From contig CM068825.1 of the NCBI GenBank assembly GCA_028554795.2, positions 159,011,553 to 159,075,552 of the forward strand: a stretch of DNA of 64,000 bases, read 5' to 3'. Each line of letters begins with the position of its first letter. The first letter of the stretch is position 1. The notes beneath the pieces were generated by a model, which had not been told where the DNA came from, did not search any database, and saw only the letters and a program-made list of their open reading frames with translations. The translations under genes and the position numbers were made by a program. Shown in pieces: positions 32,613 to 44,424 of the stretch. This DNA is from Sinohyriopsis cumingii (lineage: Eukaryota > Mollusca > Bivalvia > Unionida > Unionidae).

Positions 32613-32957
32613 CAGTGGCGTCGCTAGAGGGGTGCGGGGGGTGCGGACCGCACCAGGTGACACCATCTCAGAGGGGTGACACCAAAATGAAAAATTGCAA
32701 ATTTTACAGAACACACACTGCTCGGTCTAGTCGGATTTCATAAGCGGATAACCGATCATAGTTAAATACATGACTAGCAGGCACAGGGTGCCACCATGCA
32801 GTCTGCAGAGCGTCTGGTGCTTATTTGAATGAGATTCAGAGCTGGTCGGAGCAAAATTTGGAGTTATTTTAAGAAGAAGAAATCCATGGTGGAAGTCTGG
32901 AGGGGTGACACCATGAGTTTACCGCACTAGGTGACACCAACCCTAGCGACGCCGCTG
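32613..32957. mobile_element. hAT-type MITE, 345 bp
   Basis: Ends are cagtggcgtcgctag and ctagcgacgccgctg, matching at 14 of 15 positions when inverted. An exact 8-bp duplication ATCTCTTT flanks it (32,605-32,612 and 32,958-32,965). CAGTGGCG-type ends with 8-bp target duplications are typical of hAT transposons. Internal ggtgacacca motifs recur at both ends. No transposase. Confidence 0.93.
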
Positions 32958-32969
32958 ATCTCTTTCATT

Positions 32970-33545
32970 GGCAACTGATATTGGCTACTTTGTACAACAG
33001 GTGATTATTCAATCGGCTGATTTAAAGGTCTGTCCAGGTGCTTGCCATTTAGTGGTATCCATTTCATTTTTTCTTTTGTCCAGTCTCGAGATTGTGGAAG
33101 TTTCTTCCTCCTTTCGTACCTATAGAGGATTGAGTTATGTAACGGTATACAATTTATAATAAAACTCATCCTGTCTATGAAAAGTACAGTATTATATTTT
33201 AATATCTTTATCTCTTTTATATTACAGTACTAGCCCATAATACTGTTTAAGAGATTAACTAAACTTTAATAATTTTAATTTCTTTAATTGAATTAAAGTT
33301 TTAAAAATCCATGTTATAATTCTGTTTTCATTTAGCAAAATGACTTATGATCTCATGGATTTCGTGAAATTGTACGTTGAATTTAGTATAATTGGCCTTG
33401 GGGTAAATCTGTTTAATGTTGGCACATCTGTATATTTTTATGTTTACCCCCTTTATTTACATTGTTGTCAAGAATGCATGAATACATGTTGTATGCGTTG
33501 GGACAGAATTATTGAGTAAAAGTGCTGAGATTGAAATTTTTACGA
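32970..33545. other. no gene seen
   Basis: AT-rich sequence leading to the CpG-rich block. Confidence 0.4.
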
Positions 33546-33590
33546 GCTGGTGCAGAAAACCCATAAAATGCATTTTTCTTGTATCCAGGG

Positions 33591-33812
33591 GTCGGCAGGT
33601 TTGGGACTTGATGGGAGGCTGTTGGGCAGGAGGGTTTCTAAATTCCTGATGGATGGGTGCGCTGGATGGTTTACGTGTTTCCCGTGGGAGAGGACGAGAG
33701 CCTTGTTCTGGTTCGGTGTGGGCGAACACAGATACTGCGTATCGATTGAGAGCGGGCTCGGGCGGGGTCGGTTCGTTCGTCAAAAACCGGAGGGCTGTGT
33801 ATTTCCTTGCAG
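33591..33812 (+). other. CpG-rich, exon-like block
   Basis: GC- and CpG-rich sequence stands out sharply from AT-rich flanks. It starts after an acceptor-like tttttcttgtatccag and ends at a near-perfect donor TTGCAG|GTAAGAATC. One plus phase is open throughout (GSAGLGLDGRLLGRRV...), a second for much of it, and a minus-strand phase is also open and Pro-rich, so the reading frame is not decided. It may be an internal exon, a non-coding 5' exon near a promoter CpG island, or an unrecognised repeat. Confidence 0.4.
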
Positions 33813-33819
33813 GTAAGAA

Positions 33820-34420
33820 TCGTCTGTGTTCGTAAACTTCTTTAAAGTATAGGGACTTTTTGATGTTAAGATTTTCACGGTAAAGTTCAATCTAGACTTT
33901 ATATTTTTGTAAAATTTTTGTGAGTTCTATCTATTTTATATTATAATGTAAGTGAATGTTCAATTGTTTCGAAGAATTTATATTCATCTCTATTTTGTAT
34001 TTATGGTATGTATTACTAGCAAAGACGAATTCGCTACCAACTTCATGTTTAGATTTAATCTGGAAATAAAAACATTCTTTAAGTAATAAAGAATAATGTT
34101 TTAGTAACTTCAAATTAGTATTCTATTTTAAATTTAGTAAAATACATTTCTTCAAAACACTTGTTGCATTAAATCGCAACTATTGAATGCTATACTCTTT
34201 GGCTATCATGAATTTAGTCGAGATTTAATTATCTATATTATATTCTAAAAGCCAGAAATTATACAAATGCATGAAGTTGGTAAGCTCGAAGGAAAAGTGG
34301 AATTTTATGTTGTATTCCATGTATTTTAAGTATAGTACTTCTCATCGCCATTTTCCCCCAAGATGTAGCCGTATCTACACCGTTATGAGTGACACTCCCT
34401 TCTGTTAAGAACGTCTGAAC
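33820..34420. other. no gene seen
   Basis: AT-rich sequence after the CpG-rich block. Confidence 0.4.
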
Positions 34421-34421
34421 T

Positions 34422-34423
<2 letters not shown>

Positions 34424-34467
<44 letters not shown>
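34424..34467. repeat. (CT)n microsatellite
   Basis: Twenty-two uninterrupted CT units. Confidence 0.97.
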
Positions 34468-34468
<1 letters not shown>

Positions 34469-34469
34469 A

Positions 34470-35130
34470 CCATGGGCAAAGACCTTCTTAAATTATGAAT
34501 ATTTCCTTCTCATAGCAAGGAATGCGAAGAAGGTTATCATCAAAAGTTTTTCATAACAAAACTTTTCATAACATATGCACTAGGGGACGATTCTAGTGAA
34601 GAAACACGTTTGCTCTTGAGTTATGGATAGAAAATAAAGGTTCTGTGCGACGTTTAAATCTTAAGGTTTAGCGATTTTCACGATTTTCGGAACGGAGTAG
34701 CTATAGCTCCTAATTCGGCAATGACTGAAGGATCAGCTCAGCTGTGCCAGAATCTTAATAGATCTGTCTCGAAATTTCCTGTCCAATTTGAAAATCTATA
34801 CTTGTATTGATGGATATGGAATTTTAGTTTTAATACTATATCGCTTCAAAGGTAAAACGTTGCCTGTCCCGACTAAAAACGATGACTATGTAGTACTTAC
34901 TTATTCATATCGATACTACCCCTCAAAGGATCATGGTGAAAGTGGCATATTTTCCTGACTCGCCATCTTAAGCAATGTCCACTCAAGTCCAGTGGTACTG
35001 ATGTGATGCATAATCAGAATCTGCAACTCAAGATTTGAGCCCAATTACGCTGTGGTACTTAAGAGAATCCAAGACAGCTGACAGGTTTCTCAATTAATAA
35101 AGACATTCTTGGGCATTCCTGTGGGAGTTG
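34470..35130. other. no gene seen
   Basis: No open frame, repeat or splice-site pair of note. Confidence 0.45.
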
Positions 35131-35135
35131 TTAGA

Positions 35136-35305
35136 GTTGTTGTTGTTGTAGGGTTTAACGCCATTTTTCAGCATAAGATAGGCCATACATGGCGGCCAGT
35201 ATTAATGGTGGAAGAAGAACCCGGCAAAAACCACCGACCCACGAGAAGCTAAAGACACGTTTTCTTACATACATACATCAGCTGACCCCGAGACGCGAAC
35301 CATAG
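35136..35305 (-). mobile_element. SINE-like repeat ending in a GTT/AAC tail
   Basis: Starts gttgttgttgttgtagggtt then taacgccatttttcagca, and shares order and sequence with 43,453-43,650 (aacgccatttttca, gataggc.atac, ggcggtcag). Read on the minus strand it ends aaatggcgttaaaccctaca plus a CAA tail, as expected of a SINE 3' end. The 5' part (near 35,290, ggttcgcgtctcgg on the minus strand) is B-box-like. Confidence 0.65.
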
Positions 35306-35309
35306 TTAA

Positions 35310-35938
35310 AGTAACTTGGACCTAAAGTCGAAATGATTTTCCACATGTAGACAGGAAGTTGAAAATTAAAAGTAAAGTAGAATAAGAGAAATCCATTTGA
35401 AGATTATTAGGTGAGTTAATATTTTATTGTTAAGTACATACTAACGTAAACAAAGCTATTAAATATATTTATTTCATTACAAAGTTTAAAACGTTTAGTA
35501 ATGAAGCTGGTTTTGTAAACATAATGTACTACGTTTTTATTATTGATTTATTGTCAAGTATTCAACCATTTGAAATGTGAGGAAGCCTAAAGCATCCATT
35601 ATATAGATCCCAGATTTCCGGATATTTTAAAAATACTTTACCATAGTAAACTTCACACACAGCATTGCACTTTTATCCACAACCTTGTAAAATAAAAAGA
35701 GGATGTTGAATAGACAGCTTCTGTGTTTTCTTTCTTTACCTAATATGTGTATTTCACACTCTGGTACCGTACCTAGAAACTCTGAAGAAACAAAATCCAG
35801 TCCAGAACTCAAATTTGTCTAGACGCTTAAATCATGAACAATTGTCATCAATGTCAGAATGTTTTGGCGTGATTGAAAATCACGACGTAAAGAGAAGTCA
35901 AAGACTAGCATGGCTGGTGATACAATTTCTTATCTGTA

Positions 35939-35940
<2 letters not shown>
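35310..35940. other. no gene seen
   Basis: AT-rich sequence; short frames on both strands lack motifs. Confidence 0.4.

Positions 35941-35941
<1 letters not shown>

Positions 35942-36027
<86 letters not shown>
35942..36027. repeat. (TA)n microsatellite
   Basis: About 43 TA units. Tyr/Ile-only frames over it are artefacts. Confidence 0.97.
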
Positions 36028-36030
<3 letters not shown>

Positions 36031-36312
36031 TAATTCTTTTGCTATATTGATTTTTAGTCGGTAAGATTTTGGCTGGATATCGTCAACAAACCTCCTCCTC
36101 ACGACCTCTGCTGTGTTTACTCAGTAATTTATTTCCGTATACTCTTTTTTGTAGATTTTTAACATGGCATACATGTATAATATTATGGACAAATACGATA
36201 AGGAAATAGGCACGAATATGGCCGTAAAATTATACATCATAAGCCAACACAGGCAAAAGAGGACAAAAACTACCAACTACATCTAATGGCCACATACTGG
36301 AAACAAAATGGG

Positions 36313-36316
<4 letters not shown>

Positions 36317-36344
<28 letters not shown>
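36317..36344. repeat. (TTA)n microsatellite
   Basis: Nine TTA units. Confidence 0.95.
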
Positions 36345-36345
<1 letters not shown>

Positions 36346-36349
36346 GCTA

Positions 36350-36780
36350 CAAAATGAAATAAAATGTTTAACTATATTAACCATTCCCTTTTCATTATAG
36401 ACGTTGCTTTTATAGTGTGCGCTAAGTGTGACGGTTATATGATTATATGAGAGAAATTCTTGGCTCTGTCAGTATTTTATAACGCAAGTATTACATAAAC
36501 AATAGAACTCCAATATACCAAATTTATAAAGAATCAAATAACTTTTCAGTGATTATTGTAGCAGCAAACATAATTTCAATACGTACAGATGGCAAGACCC
36601 CGGTGAGCTGTCGTAAACTATCTTGTTTAGGTATAACACGGTACCGACACAAAGGTGACATATTTTCTTTCTCTCTTGCTACAGTCGCTACAAGTGGAAG
36701 TAAAAAGACAGCACCATTGACTAAGAAAATGCAAACTATGGGTTAACGCTCTAAAGCTTTTGAGAAAGAAGTTTAAATAA
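36350..36780. other. no gene seen
   Basis: Nothing recognised before the minisatellite. Confidence 0.35.
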
Positions 36781-36785
36781 TCCAT

Positions 36786-37420
36786 AGACCCTGGGGTAAA
36801 CGTGGTGATACTAGGTGCAGACTCTGGGATACAAGTGGTGATACTAGGTGCAGACCCTTGGGTAAACATGATGTTACTAGGTACGTATCCTGGGGTAGAC
36901 GTTACAATACTAGATGCACACTCTGGTGTTTAAATATTGATAATATTTGCATACCCTTGTGTAGATGTGGTGACACTAAGTGTATACCCTAGGGTAGACG
37001 TGGTGACACTATATGCAGATTCTGTGGTAGACGTGGTGACACTAGATGTAGACCCTAGGGTCGATGTGGTGACACTAGGTGTATAACCTAGGGTAGATGT
37101 AGTGATACTAGGTGTAGACCCTAGGGTAGATGTAGTGATACTAGGTGCAGACCCAAGGGTAGATGTGGTGATACTAGGTGCAGACCCTAGGGTAGATGTG
37201 GTGACACTAGCTGCAGACCCTAGGGTAGATGTGGTGACACTAGGTGTAGACCCTAGGGTAGATGTGGTGACACTAGGTGTATACCCTAGGGTAGATGTGG
37301 TGACAATATGTGTATACCCTAGGGTAGATGTGGTGACACTATGTGTATACCCTAGGGTAGATGTGGTGATACTAGGTACAGCTTTGGGGTAGATGTGGCG
37401 ATACTAGGTGTAGACGCTGA
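36786..37420. repeat. 33-bp minisatellite, about 19 copies
   Basis: Unit ccctagggtagatgtggtga + cactaggtgtaga, degenerate on the left and homogeneous in the middle (37,100-37,380). Period 33 keeps one plus frame open (VDVVTLGVDPR peptide), which is not taken as a gene. Confidence 0.95.
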
Positions 37421-37424
37421 GGAT

Positions 37425-37915
37425 GTATTCGCTTTGTAAGTCAACCGGCAGCTGTAGTGACAAATGTGGACTCAGCATGGTTATCGTAAACATCCAATAC
37501 GTCTACTCTCTTCACTAGATGTAGATATCCTTAGCTTAATAGGACAACAATTTAAATTACAGCGTTATTATTTTATATTAAACTTACATCAATATCCACG
37601 ATAAAAACTTGTATTCAATAGATCATTGCAAGTTCTGCATGGCACAAGACACGATGCAATAACTCTATTACTGAAAGAAAACCTTTAGCCTAATCAACCA
37701 TTCCTTTAATGGTCTGATAATGTTTAGCCAGGTTTTTCCAACAGTAAGTCTCTGGTACATTACAGTTTTTATTACAGGTTTAACACATGAAGAAGTGACC
37801 TTCATAAATTCTCTTGATTTATGGCTATTCTCATATTGTTACGTTTCAGAAAGCTTTAGCAAGTTCAGTTTCCTTTTCATCACTTTCTACTTTCAAATTC
37901 ATTTTCATCTAATAC
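37425..37915. other. no gene seen
   Basis: AT-rich spacer between two minisatellites. Confidence 0.4.
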
Positions 37916-37919
37916 CATT

Positions 37920-39880
37920 ATGTGCCTCAAGAAAGAATGTAATATATGGACCTTAACTGTAAGTAGTACAGTTGTATGCCACAAGAAAGAATGTAATATA
38001 TGGACCTTAACTGTAAGTATTACAGTTGTATGCCACAAGAAAGAATGTAATATATGGACCTTAACTGTAAGTAGTACAATTGTATGCCACAAGAAAGAAT
38101 GTAATATATGGACCTTAACTGTAAGAGTACAATTGTATGCCACAAAAAGAATGTAAAATATGGACCTTAACTGTAAGTATTAAAATTGTATGCCACAAGA
38201 AATAATGTAATATATGGACCTTAACTGTAAGTAGTACAATTGTATGCCACAAGAAAGAATGTAAAATATGGACCTTAACTGTAAGTATTACAATTGTATG
38301 CCACAAGAAAGAATGTAATATATGGACCTTAACTGTCAGTAGTACAATTGTATGCCACAAGAAAGAATGTAATATATGGACCTTAACTGTAAGTATTACA
38401 ATTGTATGCCACAAGAAAGAATGTAATATATGGACCTTAACTGTAAGTATTACAATTGTATGCCACAAGAAAGAATGTAAAATATGGACCTTAACTGTAA
38501 GTATTAAAATTGTATGCCACAAGAAAGAATGTAATATATGGACCTTAACTGTAAGTAGTACAATTGTATGCCACAAGAAAGAATGTAATATATGGACCTT
38601 AACTGTCAGTAGTACAATTGTATGCCACAAGAAAGAATGTAATATATGGACCTTAACTGTAAGTAGTACAATTGTATGCCTCAAGAAAGAATGTAATATA
38701 TGGACCTTAACTGTAAGTATTACAATTGTATGCCACAAGAAAGAATGTAATATATGGACCTTAACTGTAAGTAGTACAATTGTATGCCACAAGAAAGAAT
38801 GTAAAATATGGACCTTAACTGTAAGTATTACAATTGTATGCCACAAGAAAGAATGTAATATATGGACCTTAACTGTCAGTAGTACAATTGTATGCCACAA
38901 GAAAGAATGTAATATATGGACCTTAACTGTAAGTATTACAATTGTATGCCACAAGAAAGAATGTAATATATGGACCTTAACTGTAAGTATTACAATTGTA
39001 TGCCACAAGAAATAATGTAATATATGGACCTTAACTGTAAGTAGTACAATTGTATGCCTCAAGAAAGAATGTAATATATGGACCTTAACTGTAAGTATTA
39101 CAATTGTATGCCACAAGAAAGAATGTAATATATGGACCTTAACTGTAAGTATTAAAATTGTATGCCACAAGAAAGAATGTAATATATGGACCTTAACTGT
39201 AAGTAGTACAATTGTATGCCACAAGAAAGAATGTAATATATGGACCTTAACTGTAAGTATTAAAATTGTATGCCACAAGAAAGAATGTAATATATGGACC
39301 TTAACTGTAAGTAGTACAATTGTATGCCACAAGAAAGAATGTAATATATGGACCTTAACTGTAAGTATTACAGTTGTATGCCACAAGAAAGAATGTAATA
39401 TATGGACCTTAACTGTAAGTATTAAAATTGTATGCCACAAGAAAGAATGTAATATATGGACCTTAACTGTAAGTAGTACAGTTGTATGCCTCAAGAAAGA
39501 ATGTAAAATATGGACCTTAACTGTAAGTAGTACAATTGTATGCCACAAGAAAGAATGTAATATATGGACCTTAACTGTCAGTAGTACAATTGTATGCCTC
39601 AAGAAAGAATGTAAAATATGGACCTTAACTGTAAGTATTAAAATTGTATGCCACAAGAAAGAATGTAAAATATGGACCTTAACTGTAAGTATTAAAATTG
39701 TATGCCACAAGAAAGAATGTAATATATGGACCTTAACTGTAAGTATTACAATTGTATGCCACAAGAAAGAATGTAATATATGGACCTTAACTGTAAGTAT
39801 TACAATTGTATGCCACAAGAAAGAATGTAATATATGGACCTTAACTGTAAGTATTACAGTTGTATGCCACAAGAAAGAAC
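37920..39880. repeat. 54-bp minisatellite, about 36 copies
   Basis: Unit gtatgccacaagaaagaatg + taatatatggaccttaactg + taagtattacaatt, 54 bp. Variants mix in the last third (gtagtacaatt, gtattaaaatt, gtcagtagtac). A multiple-of-three unit without stops gives a 606-codon minus-strand frame (18-residue ILTVKVHILHSFLWHTIV repeat) that is almost certainly an artefact. Small indels near 38,130 break phase at the left. Most plus-strand units contain CTGTAAGTA, a strong 5' splice-site match. Confidence 0.97.
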
Positions 39881-40070
39881 ATGGATAAATGTAAGAATGT
39901 CTGTTATATGTCTCTGAATGAAAATTCATAATCAATTCAGATGTAAAACGTGAAAAATAAAAGGGTAATTCAAAGCTAAGAATGGACCTTATTGCTGTTA
40001 ATCTTTATGCTTTGCTGAGTTAAATTACTTTTTAATTTCTTTCGAACATACATCATTTTTAGTGCTTCTG

Positions 40071-40187
<117 letters not shown>

Positions 40188-40189
40188 TA

Positions 40190-41900
40190 GGATAATTTTC
40201 TAAACGTAAGAATCTCCTGTATAGCTCAGTGGAAAGACTGAAGATTTCTAACCCCGATTCCAAAGACTATTTTCAGTTCTGTGACAGAAGTATGGTCTTT
40301 TTGAACTAAATTTAAAACTGTTGCTTTCTTTTGTACGGACTGAAATTCAAAACTGGGGCAGTAAACGCAGGGACGGCCAGCTTAAGGAAATCCTTTAATC
40401 CGCGGTGAGCAAATCAAACAAAGGACGGCTTCGTATTATCCTTCACGTAGGCACTTTTGATAAAAATAAAAAGGCAGGTTTATCCATTCGTTTAACCCCC
40501 ACGTTCATTCATCTGAATAAGCAACCAACAATGCATAAAAGGATAATACAGAGTTCAGAAGCAAGCATGTGTTCTGCATGATTACAACCATCAGTTTGAC
40601 ATGTTGAGTAGCACACTAGCACATTTTCATTTGCCAATAATTTGTATAGACATTCGGATTTCATGTCTTCTGTGCTGCAGTCTCTGATGAAAACCTTGCC
40701 TGCAACAGAAGACAGTAAATTTCAAAGTATACATGATGTACTATTGCCGTCAATAAAATCGTTGCATTCCATTGTTTTCAATAAATATGTAACACAAATA
40801 AAATAATATATTCATCATCTGACATATCCATTACAAATGCAATTCACTGTAATTTAGCCACCACTTTGTTCTTAGCTACGTTATTGGACACAGATAAAAG
40901 AGAAGCAATCCCCCGTTTGTGTTGATAATGACAACAATGTATTGGTAATGTAGGTCTTATGCCCTTAATACCAGTTACACAACGAGAGTGCAATGATGTA
41001 GAGCGCCAAACTACAAATAGATTTAACACAGTGAAGTGAAAAAGAAAAGACAAAATATAGAAATATATTTCGAACATGAAACAGAACTAGCATTGTATAA
41101 CTAAATAATTGTGATCTTCTATTTAGGTAGAGAAAAAGAAACAAAATAAAACAATAATTTAGTTCGTGTACATTTTTCTGTTCAATCATAAAAAGATGTG
41201 CGATATTATGACATTATTCTTCTATATAGCTAAATTACGAGCGGAACAACGGAGCATTTTGTAGATGGATACGTATATTAATGGTAGTATAAAACTGAAC
41301 GGAAAAAGCATACTAAAATGTATTGTAATGATATGCCTTGTGTGATTTATTTAAAACATTTGACTACATCATTACATATATTTAGAGTCGTGTTTATATC
41401 ATTTGGGCTGTTATTCCATCCGCTTCACCAGATTCTAGGGTTTGGATACTTTTGAACAGTGGTTAATCCTGTGCGCGCACGTGTTTGATTGATCATCCGA
41501 AACTTTGAGACATATGATTATATTAATTAGTTTTTCTTCTGAAACTTATAATTATGTATTTTCATGCGAATCACATTTTTAAACTTATCTCTACTTTTTT
41601 TTCTACTTTATTGTAATCTGTCAGACTTTGAATGAAACTATTAAATCTAAATTTATAGAAAGAATGTGGTGGGCTGCCTTTATAAGAGACCACCTTGTTT
41701 AAAACACCAAAAAGGATGTGTTTTTGTATTTTTATTACGTTGAAACAACATACATCGGGCTGGCTTGTGATATTTATCAACAATACGTTGCACGGCTTCC
41801 TAATTCCAATGGGATTAAGAATGATTAAAATTATACCGAAATTCAGAAAGCTCACGTTGGAATGAATTACTAAATTTGTTAGTCATTCTTTATTCCATCT
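40190..41900. other. no gene seen
   Basis: AT-rich stretch with several short minus-strand frames (40,844-41,189; 41,571-41,855) that show no domain or splice-site support. A perfect tRNA A box at 40,220 has no matching B box. Confidence 0.45.
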
Positions 41901-41929
41901 GTACCTGTCTGAAGTTTAACAAGTGTACC

Positions 41930-42556
41930 TTAGCTCCAGTATGTGCATGTTTCCAATGTTGGCAAGTGGAAAAGTAAACTCACATATGACTGGGACGTGT
42001 ACAGATTCACTCCTAGAGCCAATTACGAAATCTGAACAATATTTAAAGACGCCGTTTGAAGCAATCATATAATCAAATATGCTAGCCCCTTCATTTGCGA
42101 TACATGTGAAATTTCCCTCTCGATCGTGATGCATTCTACAATTTAGGATATGTATTGAGTATGTTTTACATATATCAATCATTGAGATACCTAATGCATT
42201 ACAAGAAGAATCTGTCGGCATTCTTTCCTTATCAAACACATCTGGTTCATAAAAAGCAGTTACTCCTAACATGAAAGCAATATAATCATTTTCTAATCAA
42301 TGGTCGAGACGGTTACCAATTCCAATATTGAGGTTCCCAACCAAATAGATAAAAGAATCAGGATACGAAGTTACTTTTTTGGAGGAACTCTTTCTTCGGA
42401 TAATGTGACCCCATTCTCATCGATGTCAATCAAATCATATATCAGAGACCTCGGGTTGGATTTCCCAGTTCCCATACCAATGTAAATGACGGATGCAGCA
42501 TAAATAATAGTAGTCGACACCAAGGTAAAGGTTATCGGAATCATATTTAAAATCAA
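41930..42556 (-). mobile_element. LINE endonuclease-domain remnant
   Basis: Minus strand, in order and in more than one phase: '[13 protein letters not shown]' (usual V[VI]YIPP region), 'YLVGNLNIGIGN' (usual GDFNARIGN, catalytic Asp replaced by Asn), then an open stretch with 'LIDICKTYSIHILNCRMHHD' (as ALGISMIDICKTYSIHILNC), 'GNFTCIANEGASIFDYMIAS' and 'ESVHVPVICEF' at the usual SDH position (Asp to Val). This is the C-terminal half of an exonuclease-endonuclease-phosphatase domain. Both lost catalytic residues and the frameshifts show it is dead. Confidence 0.8.
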
Positions 42557-42582
42557 ATTTGATTTGAAAGCAATTATTGTCT

Positions 42583-42771
<189 letters not shown>

Positions 42772-42964
42772 AACGTGCTCACAAAAAGCAAAGAATCAAA
42801 ACCTAAAAATCACGCAGCTTGTAAAGTCTCCACTCCAAGAGAAAAATTGTAATATATCAAGACAAAATCTTTCTTATAATCAATGCTTTATCGACATTTA
42901 TTTATTTCCTTTTCTCGCAACGTCGTGTCTGAAAGACACAGTTAATAAAATTGTTTCCCACGGC

Positions 42965-43048
42965 TTTAAACTAGAGGTCAGTTGATGGGCAGACTACTGA
43001 CCAGTTTTAACTAGAGGACAGTTGATGGGCAGACTACAGACCAGTTTT
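42965..43048. repeat. 40-bp direct duplication
   Basis: aactagaggtcagttgatgg + gcagactactgaccagtttt occurs at 42,969 and again at 43,009. Confidence 0.9.
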
Positions 43049-43049
43049 A

Positions 43050-43450
43050 TGGCAGCTATTGAGAATGAAATCATTATTTGGCTACGATGGTATAAAGAAT
43101 AATTTGATATAAATATTTTGATCAGATTATTAAATTCGACGAGACATTCATATTACGAACTTACTTAGTGTACCTCGTAAACAGTAGTGGAACCTTTGAG
43201 TGACAGATTCAGCTATTATTTTAAAACAGTTTCTTTTCACCCATCAAAGCTGGCATGCGGTTTGCATTGGTTGACTTATAAGAGATTCTAAAAGACCTTT
43301 AATGACGGAATCATATATTTGTTAATATAATTGCTTCCTTCTGCAGCACTGAAGAGAAGATTTCGTGAGTACGGCTAATGTATTCCACTAGCAAGGGATC
43401 TTCAGAAACTTAAATCAGACCGTACTTTTAGTATTCCAATAAATATGATA
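43050..43450. other. no gene seen
   Basis: AT-rich spacer; nothing recognised. Confidence 0.4.
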
Positions 43451-43452
43451 AC

Positions 43453-43650
43453 GTTGTTGTTGTTGTATTGGGTTGAACGCCATTTTTCATCGCATGATAG
43501 GCAATACAAGGCGGTCAGGATATCTGATGGAGGATGAACACGGAGAAAAATCACGGGAAGAAACACCTGCCACGGGAAGCAACTGACAATCTTTCTCACG
43601 CACTCATGCTGGCGGAGGCTAAGACTAGAGACCCACGCAGTGAAATGTCT
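43453..43650 (-). mobile_element. SINE-like repeat, second copy
   Basis: See 35,136-35,305. This copy is somewhat longer (about 200 bp) and begins gttgttgttgttgtattggg then ttgaacgccatttttcatcg. Confidence 0.65.
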
Positions 43651-43654
43651 GTGA

Positions 43655-44070
43655 GCTACCATTCCAATGAGTAACATAGTTTCTATTTTAGGGTTTTTCT
43701 TTAGAGGCTAGAGTGCTTACGAAAAATTGTACTTTTGTATTACGGATAAAATAATATACTTGCAAGAATTATGACAACTCTATGAACAATTATCTATCGA
43801 TATTTGCTTCTTCATTATTTTTTGTTCATAATTGAAATATATTTCCATGTATAGGTTATTTGATCTGAAGTAATGTTTTCGATCTGAAAGGACGTTAAAC
43901 CTAAACATTTAATGTGAAGTCATGTATGAGGTTTATCTATACATTATTGCCTATGGTAAGAAGAACACTGCTTCTGTCGCTTTATTGAAATATGACGTGT
44001 CTAATAGGGCTTGCATATTTCACATATGTCTTATTTACCAGTCTCAGGTTGGACATTGAAAAGAAAGCAA
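43655..44070. other. no gene seen
   Basis: AT-rich; an acceptor-like accagtctcag at 44,036-44,046 has no matching donor or clear frame. Confidence 0.4.
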
Positions 44071-44424
44071 TCGTAATTGACAAAGGGTGTAAAATCCAAT
44101 TTATTAAAATGTCCTGTTAGAGTCATCGAAGGCTGTAGACAAGAGAGCATATATAATAATGAAGTCAGTAATTTCGCAGAACTAGTTGTGCCCGGGCGGT
44201 TTTTAAATCAACTCGTTCCTTGTCGGATGGTCACAATGTTTATGTCAATTGAACTTCATCGATTTTTTAGGGAAATTTCGTATCAGTGCAAAACTGATGG
44301 ATTGTTACTATCGACACTGATGAAGTATCATGGAGTATTGGAAGCTCTCTCCACTTACAAACAAGTTGTAATTAGGAAGCTCAGCCAGGGAATGGCTTGC
44401 ATGCCATTTGCAAGGCCATGAAAT

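Noticed and set aside
37920-39880. Regular repeats considered as a CRISPR array
   Set aside because: Units are contiguous and homogeneous with no unique spacers; the DNA is eukaryotic. The same applies to every other array in the window.
38115-39935. 606-codon minus-strand open frame
   Set aside because: Pure product of a 54-bp tandem array without stops; no start context, no non-repeat domain.
40210-40300. tRNA-like element with perfect A box tagctcagtgg
   Set aside because: No B box at the expected distance and no cloverleaf; too weak to call.
44077-44421. 114-codon plus-strand frame
   Set aside because: No ATG start context, no domain, no paired splice sites; the antisense strand also has broken protein-like runs (e.g. 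RVLSPATIRQNRF near 44,560), so it may be an unknown repeat.
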